A DNA stretch of 64,000 bases from Streptomyces sp. L2 (GCF_004124325.1 NZ_QBDT01000001.1:620001-684000); one strand, 5' to 3'; positions 17,337 through 28,149 are shown, counted from the stretch's first letter. Notes: a model not told the origin generated them from the letters alone. A program made the numbers and translations.

Positions 17337-17834
17337 ATGTCCCGTTCCGCAGGTCCCCCGGACTCCCCCGGCTCCCCCTCTCCTGCCTCCCCCGGCTCCC
17401 CCGGCTCCCCCGGCTCCCCCGGCTCCCTCGACGAGCGTCTCGACGCGATCGCGCGGGAGCCGTTCCGGGCGCGGTTCCACCTGCGCGGCCGGGACCTGGC
17501 CACCGCCCGGCTGAAGGGGGCGGCGACACTGCGGTGGCACGCGTACGACCTGCTCTCCGTGCGGCTGGCCCCGGCCGAGCCGCGCAAGGACGGCAGGCAG
17601 ACGCCGTACCGCGGGCACCCGGTGTTCGTCGCCCAGCACGCCACCGCGACCTGCTGCCGCGGTTGCCTGCAGCGCCGGCACGGCATCCCGAAGGGGCGCG
17701 AGCTGACCCGGGCGGAACTGGTGTACGCCGTGGACGTGATCTGCCGCTGGATCGAGCGGGAGGTCAGGGCCGCGGACGGCACGGGCCGCCCCTTAGCGAG
17801 GCCTCGTAGCGTGGCCCTTAGTGAGACCCCTTAG
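17337..17834 (+). CDS. DUF4186-family protein with low-complexity N-terminus
   Basis: A 165-residue protein. The core (about residues 32-150) reads LDERLDAIAREPFRARFHL, RQTPYRGHPVFVAQHATATCC and CLQRRHGIPKGRELT, matching my recollection of DUF4186, whose function is unknown. Conserved Cys/His (HATATCCRGC) suggest metal binding. The first 30 residues are a Gly-Ser-Pro tract written by tandem CCCCGGCTCC units. The last 14 residues are encoded by a degenerate tandem repeat that introduces a TTA leucine codon at 17793-17795; TTA is rare in Streptomyces and read by bldA tRNA. Start ATG 17337. Confidence 0.75.
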   Translation: MSRSAGPPDSPGSPSPASPGSPGSPGSPGSLDERLDAIAREPFRARFHLRGRDLATARLKGAATLRWHAYDLLSVRLAPAEPRKDGRQTPYRGHPVFVAQHATATCCRGCLQRRHGIPKGRELTRAELVYAVDVICRWIEREVRAADGTGRPLARPRSVALSETP

Positions 17835-17875
17835 CGAGGCCCCTTAGCGACGCCTCGTAGCGACGCCTCGTGACC
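17790..17875. repeat. Degenerate 12-13-bp tandem repeat
   Basis: About seven consecutive units related to CCCCTTAGCGAGG and CCTCGTAGCGACG. The array begins inside the 3' end of the DUF4186 gene, supplies its stop codon, and runs almost to the end of the convergent M48 gene (stop at 17894). No long dyad is formed, so it is not an obvious terminator. Confidence 0.75.
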
Positions 17876-17893
17876 GGGGCGTCCACCCCCCGG

Positions 17894-19176
17894 TCAGTCG
17901 CCGAGGCCGTCGCGGACGATGCGGCGGGCCATCGCGACGCGGGCCGTGGCCAGTTCCAGGTCGATCAGGCGGTCCCGGCGGGCGTCGGCCGGGACGGACC
18001 CGGCCTGGGGCGGCCCGGCGAGCAGGCAGGCCCGGCGCAGGTGGGTCGGCGGGTGCGTCGAGTCCACGCTGTGCCCGCGTCGGGCCCCGGCCCGCCGGCG
18101 GCGCTCGTACTCGTACTCCGGAATGGACTGCGCGTACTCCCTGAGCCGGTCCCACAGCCCGTCGGCCCGGGCGTCCGCCGCGCGGGCGGTCCCTGGTCCG
18201 CCCAGGGCCGCGGCGCTCGCCTCGCGCTGCAGGGCCACCCGGAGCGCCCGCGCGACCAGCAGCCGGTCCATCAGCCCCACCGCGGCCTCGGTGGAGCCGA
18301 CGCGCGCGGCCATGCGGTCGGCGAGGTACTCGGCTCGCTGCGCGGCCCGCAGGGGCAGCGGGTCCAGGGCCATCAGGACGCCCTCGACGAGCAGCCGGGG
18401 CACCAGGTAGAGCAGCTTGGCGATCATCTCGTACGCGTTGGGGCGGCGGATCGGCGCGAGGGTGTAGCGCCAGGCTTCGAGCGTCTCGAACGCCGTGCCC
18501 AGCAGGTCGCCGCGCCGGGTGTCGCCGTTGGCGTAGTGGCCGAGTTCGTGGCCGAGCAGGGCGATCCGCTGCCGCGGGGAGAGGGTCTCCCAGAGGGGCA
18601 GGCCGAGGGTGAGCAGGCGCCGCCCGCGCACGCCGAAGGCGGAGACGCCCGCGTTGACTTTGTGGTCCACGGCGATCGCGTCCACCCCGCGGGTGCCGAC
18701 GGTCCGGGCGATCTCGTCGACGAGGGCGAACAGCTCCGGCGCCTCGTCCCGGAACAGCGGATGCCGCCCGGTCAGCCGCCGGAACCGCGGTCTGAGCACC
18801 GCGGCCATGGCCAGCAGGAAGATCCCCAGGAGCGTGTCGAAGCGGTTCCGGACGGGCACGAGACACCACAGGCCGCCCACGGCCAGGGCGACGGTGACGG
18901 CGTGGACGACGAGGGCGAGCACGAGGGCCAGCACGGCCGGGGCGTCCCGGTGCGCCCGCGCGTCCGGTGCGTCGATCATCCGCGTGAGCAGTTTCTCGCC
19001 GTGCCGGCGCGCCGCGGCCCCGCGCAGCCGCTCCACCCGCCCCCGCACCGGTTCCGGCTCCCGGGGTCCACGTTCCAGTCGCAGCCGGCGCACCAGGCGG
19101 TGAACCGGCTGTCGACGCGGATCTGCGCGCCGCACTCCGGGCACGGCTGAATCGTCTCTTCGGCGATGGCAGGCAT
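17894..19176 (-). pseudogene. M48-family zinc metalloprotease, frameshifted near its N-terminus
   Basis: Reading from ATG 19176, the first ~35 residues form a zinc ribbon (PCPECGAQIRVD then FTAWCAGCDWNVDPG). The frame then runs into unrelated sequence. The protease continues one base out of register: PEPVRGRVERLRGAAARRHG, two membrane segments (LALVLALVVHAVTVALAVGG and LLGIFLLAMAAVL), and the M48 motif LLGHELGHYANGD (HExxH). The break is at the G/C run near 19060-19066; one extra G on the coding strand would join DPG to EPEP. Intact length would be about 427 residues. Membrane protease of the HtpX/M48 type. A single-base sequencing error is possible. The frame also extends open far upstream, antisense to icd; that part is not coding. 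Confidence 0.75.
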
Positions 19177-19270
19177 GACGGCCCCGCCCTCTCCCTCCCC
19201 TGCGGCCCCTCCCCCGGGGCCGTACCGGCCATGAACCGAAAGAGCTGATCACGAGGGTGGGAGCGGGTAA

Positions 19271-21643
<2,373 letters not shown>

Positions 21644-21675
21644 CGCCCCCGGGCCCCCGGGCCCGTCGTCTCCCT

Positions 21676-21716
21676 CCTCCGCCCCGGTCCGGCTCGCCCG
21701 CCGACCGGGGCGGAGG
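21676..21716 (+). terminator. Intrinsic-type terminator of icd
   Basis: A perfect 14-bp stem (21676-21689 pairing with 21703-21716; arm CCTCCGCCCCGGTC) with a 13-nt loop lies 32 bp after the icd stop. There is no T-run, which is usual for Streptomyces terminators. Confidence 0.85.
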
Positions 21717-21806
21717 CGTGTCCGGGGCCAGGGTGGTTCTGGGTCCACCCCGGTAGGGGTGCTGGACCGCTGGTGGGCCCAACGGGCCGTTCATAGCGTT
21801 GTGTTC

Positions 21807-22793
21807 ATGAGGAATGACACGAACGAAGAACGAGAAGGTGCCACCCGGCGGACGGCGCTGCGCGGGCTGGGACTCGCGGTGGGGGGCGTGGCGCTGGCCA
21901 CCGGGCTCGGCACCTCGCCGACCGCGGCGGCCGCGCGTCGCGGGCCCGTCACGTACGTGCTCGTGCACGGCACCCACAGCGCCGGCGCGTTCTGGATGCC
22001 GATCGCACGGGAACTGGCGCTGCGCGGCCACCGCGCCGTCATGGTGGACCAGCCGCGGCACGGCGCGGAGGCTTTCGTGGCGGAGTCGTACCAGCGGCAG
22101 GACCTCGCGGCGATGGCGGTCGAGCCCTCCCCGCTGAAGGGCCTCGGGCTGGACGACTACGAGGCGCGCGTCACGGGCATCGTGCGGCAGGCCGCACGGA
22201 ACGGCCCGGTGGTGCTGGTCGGGCACAGCCTGGGCGGCGTGTCGGTCAGCCGTGTCGGCGACGCCGTGCCGCACCTGCTTCACCACATCTGCTACATGGC
22301 GGCCTTCTGTCCCAGCCGGGTCCTGCCCACGGCGGACGCCTGCACCGCGGCACCCGAGAACGCGAACGCCGTCAGCCCCGTGGAGCTGACGGTGGGTGAC
22401 CCGGACCGGCTCGGGGTGTTGCGGCTGAACTTCCGTACGGGTGTCAGCGGTGAGCTGGCCCTCCTGAAGGAGATGATCTGCGCGGACTACCCCGACGCCG
22501 ACTTCCGCAGGATCCTGGCCGGCATGCAGACCGACGAGCCCGTCGCCGCCTACGCGGGCCGAGCGGTCGGCCGGCCCGGCACCTGGGGACGCGTTCCCCG
22601 CACGTACCTGCGTTTCGGCAGGGACCGTACGATCGCCACCGCGCTCCAGGACCGGATGATCGCGGAGGCCGACGCGTCCACACCCGGCAACCGCTTCCGC
22701 GTGCACGACTTCCCCAAGGCGTCACACCTCGGCCCGCTGGATCCCACCCCGGTCGCGGACGTCCTGGACAGGCTCGCGGGGCAGGGGGGCTAG
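21807..22793 (+). CDS. Exported alpha/beta hydrolase with twin-arginine signal
   Basis: A 328-residue esterase-like protein. The N-terminus TRRTALRGLGLAVGGVALAT fits a Tat signal (RRTAL), with cleavage after TAAAA. The mature part shows VTYVLVHGTHSAGAFW, the nucleophile elbow VLVGHSLGGVS (Ser near residue 143), and a late His in KASHLGPLDP. It resembles EstC/salicylate-esterase-like alpha/beta hydrolases (HGxHxxxxW plus GHSxGG). There is no ribosome site before ATG 21807; TAGCGT (21794-21799) lies about 8 nt upstream, so the message may be leaderless. The substrate is unknown. Confidence 0.85.
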   Translation: MRNDTNEEREGATRRTALRGLGLAVGGVALATGLGTSPTAAAARRGPVTYVLVHGTHSAGAFWMPIARELALRGHRAVMVDQPRHGAEAFVAESYQRQDLAAMAVEPSPLKGLGLDDYEARVTGIVRQAARNGPVVLVGHSLGGVSVSRVGDAVPHLLHHICYMAAFCPSRVLPTADACTAAPENANAVSPVELTVGDPDRLGVLRLNFRTGVSGELALLKEMICADYPDADFRRILAGMQTDEPVAAYAGRAVGRPGTWGRVPRTYLRFGRDRTIATALQDRMIAEADASTPGNRFRVHDFPKASHLGPLDPTPVADVLDRLAGQGG

Positions 22794-22870
22794 GTTCTGG
22801 CGGCCGGATGTCAGTGGCGTATGGCACCTTGATCCACGTCAGCACACCGCCGATCGTCCAGGAGCCGCCC

Positions 22871-23650
22871 GTGTCCTCGTTCGCCCTTCTTCCCGGTGCC
22901 CCCGACTCGCCGGTCCTGCTGCACGTCCCGCATGCGGCGCGGGCGATACCGGACGGTGTGCGCGAGGGCATCGTGCTGGACGACGCGGCGCTGGAGCGGG
23001 AGCTGGACCACATCACCGACGCGTACACGGACCGGATCGCCGAGGCGGCGGCCGGGCTGGCGGGCCGCGCGCCCTGGCGGTTCGTGAACCGGCTGTCCCG
23101 GCTGGTCGTGGACCCGGAGCGATTCCCCGACGAGCGCGAGGAGATGCTCGCCGTCGGCATGGGCGCGGTGTACACGCGGACGACGCACCGGGGCGAACTG
23201 CGGGCCGCCGGCACCGCCCCAGAGCCGCTCGTCGAGCGGTACTTCCGGCCGTACGCCCGTGCCATGAGCGAGGCCGTCGCCGAGCGGCTGGCCGCCGCCG
23301 GGCGGGCCGTGATCGTCGACGTGCACTCCTACCCGGCCGAGGCGCTGCCCTACGAGCTGCACGGTGCCGGCCCGCGCCCGCCGGTGTGCCTGGGCACCGA
23401 CCCGTTCCACACCCCACCGGACCTGCTGGCGGCGGCGCGGGAGGCGTTCTCGGTGTGCGGCAGGACAGGGCTGGACAGCCCGTTCAGCGGAACGTATGTG
23501 CCGCTGGAGTTCTACGGGCGGGACGCCCGGGTGAGCGCGCTGATGGTGGAGATCCGCCGCGACCTGTACATGACCGAGCCCGGCGGACCGGCGGGACCCG
23601 GCGTCGGCGTGCTCGCCGCCGCGCTGGCCGCGCTCGTCGACTTCCTTTAG
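22871..23650 (+). CDS. N-formylglutamate amidohydrolase-family protein
   Basis: About 259 residues of the FGase/HutG family, zinc-dependent hydrolases that split N-formylglutamate or similar N-acyl amino acids. Family motifs: SPVLLHVPHAAR, RFVNRLSRLVVDPERFPDE, VIVDVHSYPAE and CLGTDPFHTPP (metal ligands His/Asp/Glu). GTG 22871 is preferred over ATG 22808 because AGGAG lies 6 nt upstream. The stop codon TAG (23648-23650) coincides with the left edge of the MITE-like element, so the last residues of the ancestral protein may have been lost. No other histidine-degradation gene is nearby. Confidence 0.85.
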   Translation: MSSFALLPGAPDSPVLLHVPHAARAIPDGVREGIVLDDAALERELDHITDAYTDRIAEAAAGLAGRAPWRFVNRLSRLVVDPERFPDEREEMLAVGMGAVYTRTTHRGELRAAGTAPEPLVERYFRPYARAMSEAVAERLAAAGRAVIVDVHSYPAEALPYELHGAGPRPPVCLGTDPFHTPPDLLAAAREAFSVCGRTGLDSPFSGTYVPLEFYGRDARVSALMVEIRRDLYMTEPGGPAGPGVGVLAAALAALVDFL

Positions 23651-23824
23651 GGCCTGTATTGAGTTCCCCGTCGTCGCCCGGAGGGCGGCCTCGCGGCGTC
23701 TGGTGCGGTGCATCGCCGTGCGCCCGTTTCACCCTCGTACTGGGCGTACTCGGGTGAAGCGGGCGTGCAGCGAGGTGCCGTGCCCGGCGTCGCGAGGCAG
23801 ACGGGGAACTCAATACAGGCCCTA
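23648..23824. mobile_element. MITE-like element with 25-bp terminal inverted repeats
   Basis: The sequence at 23648-23672 (starting TAGGGCCTGTATTGAG and ending CCCCGTC) recurs as an exact inverted copy at 23800-23824. The outermost TA on each side can be read as a TA target duplication, leaving a ~173-bp element beginning GGGCCTGT. Internal arms also fold back: CGCCCGTTTCACCC pairs, with one mismatch, with GGGTGAAGCGGGCG. There is no room for a transposase, so it would need one in trans, plausibly an IS5/IS427- or IS630-like enzyme judged by TA targeting. It lies between the amidohydrolase and P450 genes. Confidence 0.85.
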
Positions 23825-23920
23825 GCTCTCGTCGTGCGGCCCGGGCCCACCCGGCGGGTCCGACCTCCGGCTGGAGCACTCCGGCAGGACAGGGCGCGGA
23901 GCGCGTACGAGGGTGAGGGC

Positions 23921-25144
23921 ATGACCGAGGAGACCAGTACGCTCACCGGCCAGGCCCCACCGCCCGTGCGGGACTGGCCCTCGCTCGACCTGGACGGGAC
24001 GGACTTCGACCCGGTTCTCGCCGCCCTGATGCGCGAGGGCCCGCTGACCCGGATCCGGCTGCCGTTCGGCGAGGGGTGGGCCTGGCTGGCCACCCGCTAC
24101 GAGGACGTCAAGCTGGTCACCAACGACCCGCGGTTCGGCCGGAACGAGGTGACGCGCCGTCAGGTGACCCGGATGGCACCGAACTTCGCGCCCCGGCCGG
24201 GCTCGCTCGCCTGGGCGGACCAGCCCGACCACAACCGGCTGCGCAAGGCCGTCGCCGGGGCCTTCACGGTGGGCGCGATGAAGCGGCTGCGGCCCCGCGC
24301 GCAGCAGATCCTGGACGACCTGATGGACGGGGTCGTACGGGACGGGCCGCCGGCCGATCTCGTGGAGCGGGTGCTGGAGCCGTTCCCGGTCACCGTCGTC
24401 AGCGAGGTGATGGGCGTGCCGGCGGACCAGCGGGACCAGGTGCACGCCTGGACGCGGCAGATCATCTCCACCTCGGGCGGCGCCGAGGCCGCCGACCGGG
24501 CCAAGCAGGGCCTGTACGGCTGGATCACCGAGACCGTCCGGGCCCGCGCGGCCGGCACCGGCGAGGACGTGTACTCGCTGCTGGGGGCGGCGGTGGCGCG
24601 CGGTGACATCGGTGAGGAGGAGGCCGTCGGGCTGGCCGGGCCGCTGCAGATCGGGGGCGAGGCCGTCACACACAACTGCGGCCAGATGCTGTATCTGATG
24701 CTCAGCCGGCCCGGGCTGATGGAGCGCGTGCGGTCCCGGCCCGGTGAGCGGGGTCCGGTTCTGGACGAGTTGCTGCGGTGGATTCCGCACCGCAGTTCGG
24801 TGGGGCTGGCCCGGATCGCGCTGGAGGACGTGGAGCTGGGCGGGCATCGGATCGCGGCGGGTGAGGCGGTGTACGTGTCGTATCTCGCCGCGAACCGTGA
24901 TCCGGAGGTCTTTCCCGAACCGGAGCGTATCTGTCCCGAGCGGGATCCTCATCCGCATGTCTCGTTCGGGAACGGGCCGCATTACTGCACGGGGGCGCCG
25001 CTGGCTCGGCTGCAGATCGATTTGCTGGTCGACACGGTGGTGGAGCGGTTGCCGGGGGTGCGGTTGGCGGTGCCGGTGGAGGGGGTGGAGTGGCGGCGGA
25101 AGACGATGATTCGGGGGCCTCGGGTGTTGCCGGTGGTGTGGTGA
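23921..25144 (+). CDS. Cytochrome P450
   Basis: A 407-residue soluble bacterial P450. The heme loop HVSFGNGPHYCTGAPLAR carries the thiolate Cys356; the ExxR motif is ELLR in VLDELLRWIP; the PERF-like segment is FPEPERICPERD. The I-helix reads LQIGGEAVTHNCGQ (G245-T250), not the usual AGxxTT: the position of the oxygen-activating Thr appears to be Val249, followed by Thr250. Start ATG 23921 with GAGGG a few nt upstream; longer frames run into the MITE. No ferredoxin gene adjoins it. Substrate unknown; a specialised-metabolite hydroxylase is the default expectation. Confidence 0.93.
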   Translation: MTEETSTLTGQAPPPVRDWPSLDLDGTDFDPVLAALMREGPLTRIRLPFGEGWAWLATRYEDVKLVTNDPRFGRNEVTRRQVTRMAPNFAPRPGSLAWADQPDHNRLRKAVAGAFTVGAMKRLRPRAQQILDDLMDGVVRDGPPADLVERVLEPFPVTVVSEVMGVPADQRDQVHAWTRQIISTSGGAEAADRAKQGLYGWITETVRARAAGTGEDVYSLLGAAVARGDIGEEEAVGLAGPLQIGGEAVTHNCGQMLYLMLSRPGLMERVRSRPGERGPVLDELLRWIPHRSSVGLARIALEDVELGGHRIAAGEAVYVSYLAANRDPEVFPEPERICPERDPHPHVSFGNGPHYCTGAPLARLQIDLLVDTVVERLPGVRLAVPVEGVEWRRKTMIRGPRVLPVVW

Positions 25145-25184
25145 GGTCCCCCCTTTTTTCGCCCCCGCCGCCCCTTCCCGTCCC

Positions 25185-25235
25185 GTCCTTCGGGGGCAAG
25201 CCCCCGGACCCCCTTTTGCAGCAGTTCCCCGCGCC
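25185..25235. repeat. REP-like intergenic repeat/terminator
   Basis: CGGGGGCAAGCCCCCG (25191-25206) is a perfect 7-bp stem with an AA loop, followed by a CCCCTTTTGCAGCAGTTCCCCGC wording of a kind recalled at many Streptomyces gene ends (shown here only in part: CAGTTCCCCGCGCCCC). It lies after the P450 stop and before the hydroxyproline operon, and can terminate P450 transcription. Confidence 0.5.
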
Positions 25236-25256
25236 CCCCTGTCGGGACGGCTGCGA

Positions 25257-25267
25257 TATGTGACATA
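25257..25267. promoter_or_regulatory. Operator-like palindrome before the hydroxyproline operon
   Basis: TATGTGACATA is a perfect odd-length palindrome ending 8 bp before the GTG start at 25276. Its 9-mer TGTGACATA recurs inverted at 28221-28229 before the deaminase gene. CATAGT (25264-25269) could be a -10 box placing the transcript start at the start codon (leaderless). The GntR protein encoded at 30214 is the likely ligand; this is inferred. Confidence 0.6.
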
Positions 25268-25275
25268 GTACTGGC

Positions 25276-26436
25276 GTGGCTAAGCGGCTGAGCTGTGATG
25301 TCGTGGTTGTCGGTGCGGGGATGGTGGGGGCTGCGTGTGCGCTGTACGCCGGGCGGGCCGGGCTTGATGTGACGGTGGTGGACCGCGGGGCGGTGGCCGG
25401 GGGGACCACCGGGGCCGGGGAGGGCAATCTGCTCGTGTCCGACAAGGGGCCCGGGCCCGAGCTGGAACTGGCCCTGCTGTCGGGCCGGTTGTGGGCCGAG
25501 CTGGCCGAGGAGCTGGGGGCGGCGGTCGAGTACGAGGCCAAGGGAGGGCTCGTCGTCGCCTCGACGCCGGACGCGCTCGCCGCGCTGCACGGCTTCGCCG
25601 AGGGGCAGCGGGCGGCCGGTGTCGTCGCCGAGACCGTGCCGACGGATCAACTCGCCGAACTGGAGCCGCACTTGGCCCCCGGCCTGGCTGGCGGCGTCCG
25701 GTATCCGCAGGACGCCCAGGTGATGCCCGCGCTGGCCGCCGCCCATCTGCTCCACGTGTCCGGCGCCCGGCTGTGCACGGGCCGCGCCGTGACGGGAGTG
25801 CTGCGCGCGGCGGGCGGCGCGGTGCTCGGCGTCCGCACCGACCGGGGCGACATCCACGCGCCCGCGGTGGTGAACGCCGCCGGGACCTGGGGCGGTGACG
25901 TCGCCGCGCTGGCCGGGGTCCGCCTGCCCGTCCGTCCCCGACGCGGCTTCGTCCTGGTGACCGAGCCACTCCCCCGGATGATCCGGCACAAGGTGTACGG
26001 CGCCGACTACGTGGCCGACGTGGCCAGCGACTCGGCCGCGCTGCGGACCTCACCCGTCGTCGAGGGCACGGCGGCCGGGCCGGTGCTCATCGGCGCCAGC
26101 CGGGAACGCGTCGGCTTCGACCGCTCACTGTCCCTGCCGGCCGTGCGGGCGCTGGCGGCCGGCGCCATCGGGCTGTTCCCCTTCCTGGAGCGAGTCCGCG
26201 CCCTGCGGACGTACGCGGGCTTCCGCCCGTACCTGCCGGACCACCTGCCGGCGATCGGCCCCGACCCGCGACTGCCCGGCCTGTTCCACGCCTGCGGGCA
26301 CGAGGGGGCGGGCATCGGACTCGCCACCGGCACCGGCCGGTCGATCGCGCGCGCACTGACCGGGAAGCCGGCGGATCTGGACCTCACGCCGTTCCGTCCG
26401 GACCGGTTCGAGGCGGAGGAGGGAAACGGCGAGTGA
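25276..26436 (+). CDS. D-hydroxyproline dehydrogenase-like FAD subunit (D-amino-acid oxidase fold)
   Basis: A 386-residue DAO-fold flavoprotein: VVVVGAGMVGAACALYAGRAGL is the FAD-binding GxGxxG motif, TTGAGEGNLLVSDKG follows, and the C-terminal GLFHACGHEGAGIGLATGTG completes the FAD site. In the known trans-4-hydroxy-L-proline route the epimerase makes cis-4-hydroxy-D-proline, and a multi-subunit dehydrogenase oxidises it to pyrroline-4-hydroxy-2-carboxylate. This gene, the short [2Fe-2S] gene and the large FAD/NAD gene that follow match that arrangement. The GTGA overlap at 26433-26436 couples it to the next gene. Confidence 0.8.
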   Translation: MAKRLSCDVVVVGAGMVGAACALYAGRAGLDVTVVDRGAVAGGTTGAGEGNLLVSDKGPGPELELALLSGRLWAELAEELGAAVEYEAKGGLVVASTPDALAALHGFAEGQRAAGVVAETVPTDQLAELEPHLAPGLAGGVRYPQDAQVMPALAAAHLLHVSGARLCTGRAVTGVLRAAGGAVLGVRTDRGDIHAPAVVNAAGTWGGDVAALAGVRLPVRPRRGFVLVTEPLPRMIRHKVYGADYVADVASDSAALRTSPVVEGTAAGPVLIGASRERVGFDRSLSLPAVRALAAGAIGLFPFLERVRALRTYAGFRPYLPDHLPAIGPDPRLPGLFHACGHEGAGIGLATGTGRSIARALTGKPADLDLTPFRPDRFEAEEGNGE

Positions 26437-26735
26437 ATCCCCTGGAGTTGGCCGACGCGCGGCCCGGTCCCGCGTTCACCGTGACGTTCGACGGCCGGGC
26501 TGTGGACGCCCTGCCCGGACAGACCGTCGCCGCCGCGCTGTGGACCGCCGGCGTGACCGCCTGGCGGAGCACACGCGGGTCGGGCCGCCCGCGCGGTGTC
26601 TTCTGCGGGATCGGGGTGTGCTTCGACTGCCTGGTGACCGTCAACGGGGTGCCGAACCAGCGCGCCTGCCTGGTCCCGGTGCGGCCGGGCGATGTGATCC
26701 GCGCACAGGAGGGAACCGGGGGAACCAATGACTGA
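26433..26735 (+). CDS. D-hydroxyproline dehydrogenase-like [2Fe-2S] small subunit
   Basis: A 100-residue ferredoxin-like subunit. FTVTFDGRAVDALPGQTVAAAL forms the beta-grasp start, and RGVFCGIGVCFDCLVTVNG plus QRACLVPV give the four cluster cysteines (CxxxxCxxC...C). Such short subunits accompany the HcnABC/octopine-oxidase-like dehydrogenases. Starts at GTG 26433 inside the previous stop and overlaps the next gene by 8 bp, so the three chains are probably made in equal amounts. Confidence 0.85.
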   Translation: MNPLELADARPGPAFTVTFDGRAVDALPGQTVAAALWTAGVTAWRSTRGSGRPRGVFCGIGVCFDCLVTVNGVPNQRACLVPVRPGDVIRAQEGTGGTND

Positions 26736-28149
26736 TCCGACGATGACCGGACAGCCGCGTCTCGCCGTCGTCGGCGCGGGCCCGGCCGGGCTGGCCGGCG
26801 CCCTCGCGGCGGCCGCGAGAGGCGTGCACGTGACGCTCATCGACGCGGCCGACCAGGCGGGCGGCCAGTTCTTCCGGCAGCCGGCCACCGCGCTGCGCGC
26901 CCGCCGCCCGCAGGCCCTGCACCACCAGTGGCGCGCCTGGCAACGGCTCCGGGACGGGCTGGAGCGGCACGTCACGGAGGGGCGTACAGAGCACCTGGCG
27001 GGCCATCATGTGTGGTGTGCAGAGCGGGGCTCCGCTGGTTCCCTGATGGTCCACGCTCTGCGCGGTGCCGCCCAGGACGAGGGAGTGGCCGTACGCGCCG
27101 ACGCCGTGCTCCTCGCCACCGGCGGCTACGAGCAGGTGCTGCCCTTCCCGGGTTGGACACTCCCCGGTGTCGTCACGGCGGGCGGAGCGCAGGCCATGCT
27201 GAAGGGCGGGCTGGTGCTGCCTGGCCGTACCGTCGTGGTCGCCGGAACGGGGCCGCTGCTGCTGCCCGTGGCCACCGGGCTCGCCGCGGCCGGCGCGCGG
27301 GTCGCCGCGCTGGTCGAGTCCGCCGACCCGCGGGAACTGCTGCGGCGGGCACCGGTGTTGGCGTCTCAGCCCGGGAAGCTCGCCGAAGGCGCCTGGTACG
27401 CGGGGCTGTTGCTGCGGCACCGCGTGCGCACGCTGGCCCGGCACACCGTGGTCGAGGCGCACGGCACCGACCGCCTGGAGGGGGTCACCGTGGCCGCGCT
27501 CGACCGGGGCGGGCGGGTACGGCCGGGCACCGCACGCCGTATCGACTGCGACACCCTCGCCGTCGGGCACGGCATGCTGCCCCACACCGACCTCGCCGAG
27601 ACCCTGGGCTGCACACTCGCGGGGATGGCCGTCCGGGTCGACGGCGAGCAGCGCACCGACGTGCCGGGCGTCTGGGCCGCCGGGGAGAGCACCGGGATCG
27701 GCGGGGCGGCCCTGGCGCTCGCCGAGGGGCACATCGCCGGACGCTCGATCGCGGCCCGCCTGCACGGCACCGAACCCGACCCGCGCGGATGGGCGCCGGC
27801 CGCCCGGACCCGCGCCCGGCTGCGGACGTTCTTCGCGGCGGCCGACTCGGTGTACGCCCCGCCGGCCGGCTGGGCGGACCGGGTCGGCGACGACACGGTG
27901 GTGTGCCGCTGCGAGGAGGTCACCGCGGGCGAGATCCGGGGCGCCGTCGGCTCGCTCGGCGCCGGGGACCTGCGCACGGTGAAGCTGCTGACGCGGGCCG
28001 GGATGGGCTGGTGCCAGGGCCGGGTCTGCGCACCCGCGGTGGCCGGCCTCACCGGATGCCCGCTCAATCCGGGCCGACGCCCGTTCGCCCGGCCGGTGCC
28101 GTTGGGCGTCCTGGCGGCGCTACCGGTGGACCACGGGGAGAAGGACTGA
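26728..28149 (+). CDS. D-hydroxyproline dehydrogenase-like large FAD/NAD(P)-binding subunit
   Basis: A 473-residue pyridine-nucleotide-disulfide-type flavoprotein. RLAVVGAGPAGLAGALAAAA binds FAD, VVVAGTGPLLLPVATGLAAAG is the second dinucleotide site, and GVWAAGESTGIGGAALALAEG the FAD-closing motif. The C-terminus carries VCRCEEVTAGEIRGAV and MGWCQGRVCAPAV, the BFD-like [2Fe-2S] Cys set known from HcnB/octopine oxidase subunits. It ends the first transcription unit; an 85-103-bp gap with an operator-like motif precedes the deaminase gene. Confidence 0.85.
   Translation: MTDPTMTGQPRLAVVGAGPAGLAGALAAAARGVHVTLIDAADQAGGQFFRQPATALRARRPQALHHQWRAWQRLRDGLERHVTEGRTEHLAGHHVWCAERGSAGSLMVHALRGAAQDEGVAVRADAVLLATGGYEQVLPFPGWTLPGVVTAGGAQAMLKGGLVLPGRTVVVAGTGPLLLPVATGLAAAGARVAALVESADPRELLRRAPVLASQPGKLAEGAWYAGLLLRHRVRTLARHTVVEAHGTDRLEGVTVAALDRGGRVRPGTARRIDCDTLAVGHGMLPHTDLAETLGCTLAGMAVRVDGEQRTDVPGVWAAGESTGIGGAALALAEGHIAGRSIAARLHGTEPDPRGWAPAARTRARLRTFFAAADSVYAPPAGWADRVGDDTVVCRCEEVTAGEIRGAVGSLGAGDLRTVKLLTRAGMGWCQGRVCAPAVAGLTGCPLNPGRRPFARPVPLGVLAALPVDHGEKD

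Noticed and set aside
17370..17430. Possible CRISPR or clustered repeat
   Set aside because: The CCCCGGCTCC units are contiguous, short and coding, with no spacers; no CRISPR array or cas gene is present in the window.
23708..23920. Longer start for the P450 inside the MITE
   Set aside because: The added residues are encoded by the mobile element and are unlike P450 N-termini; ATG 23921 has a ribosome site.
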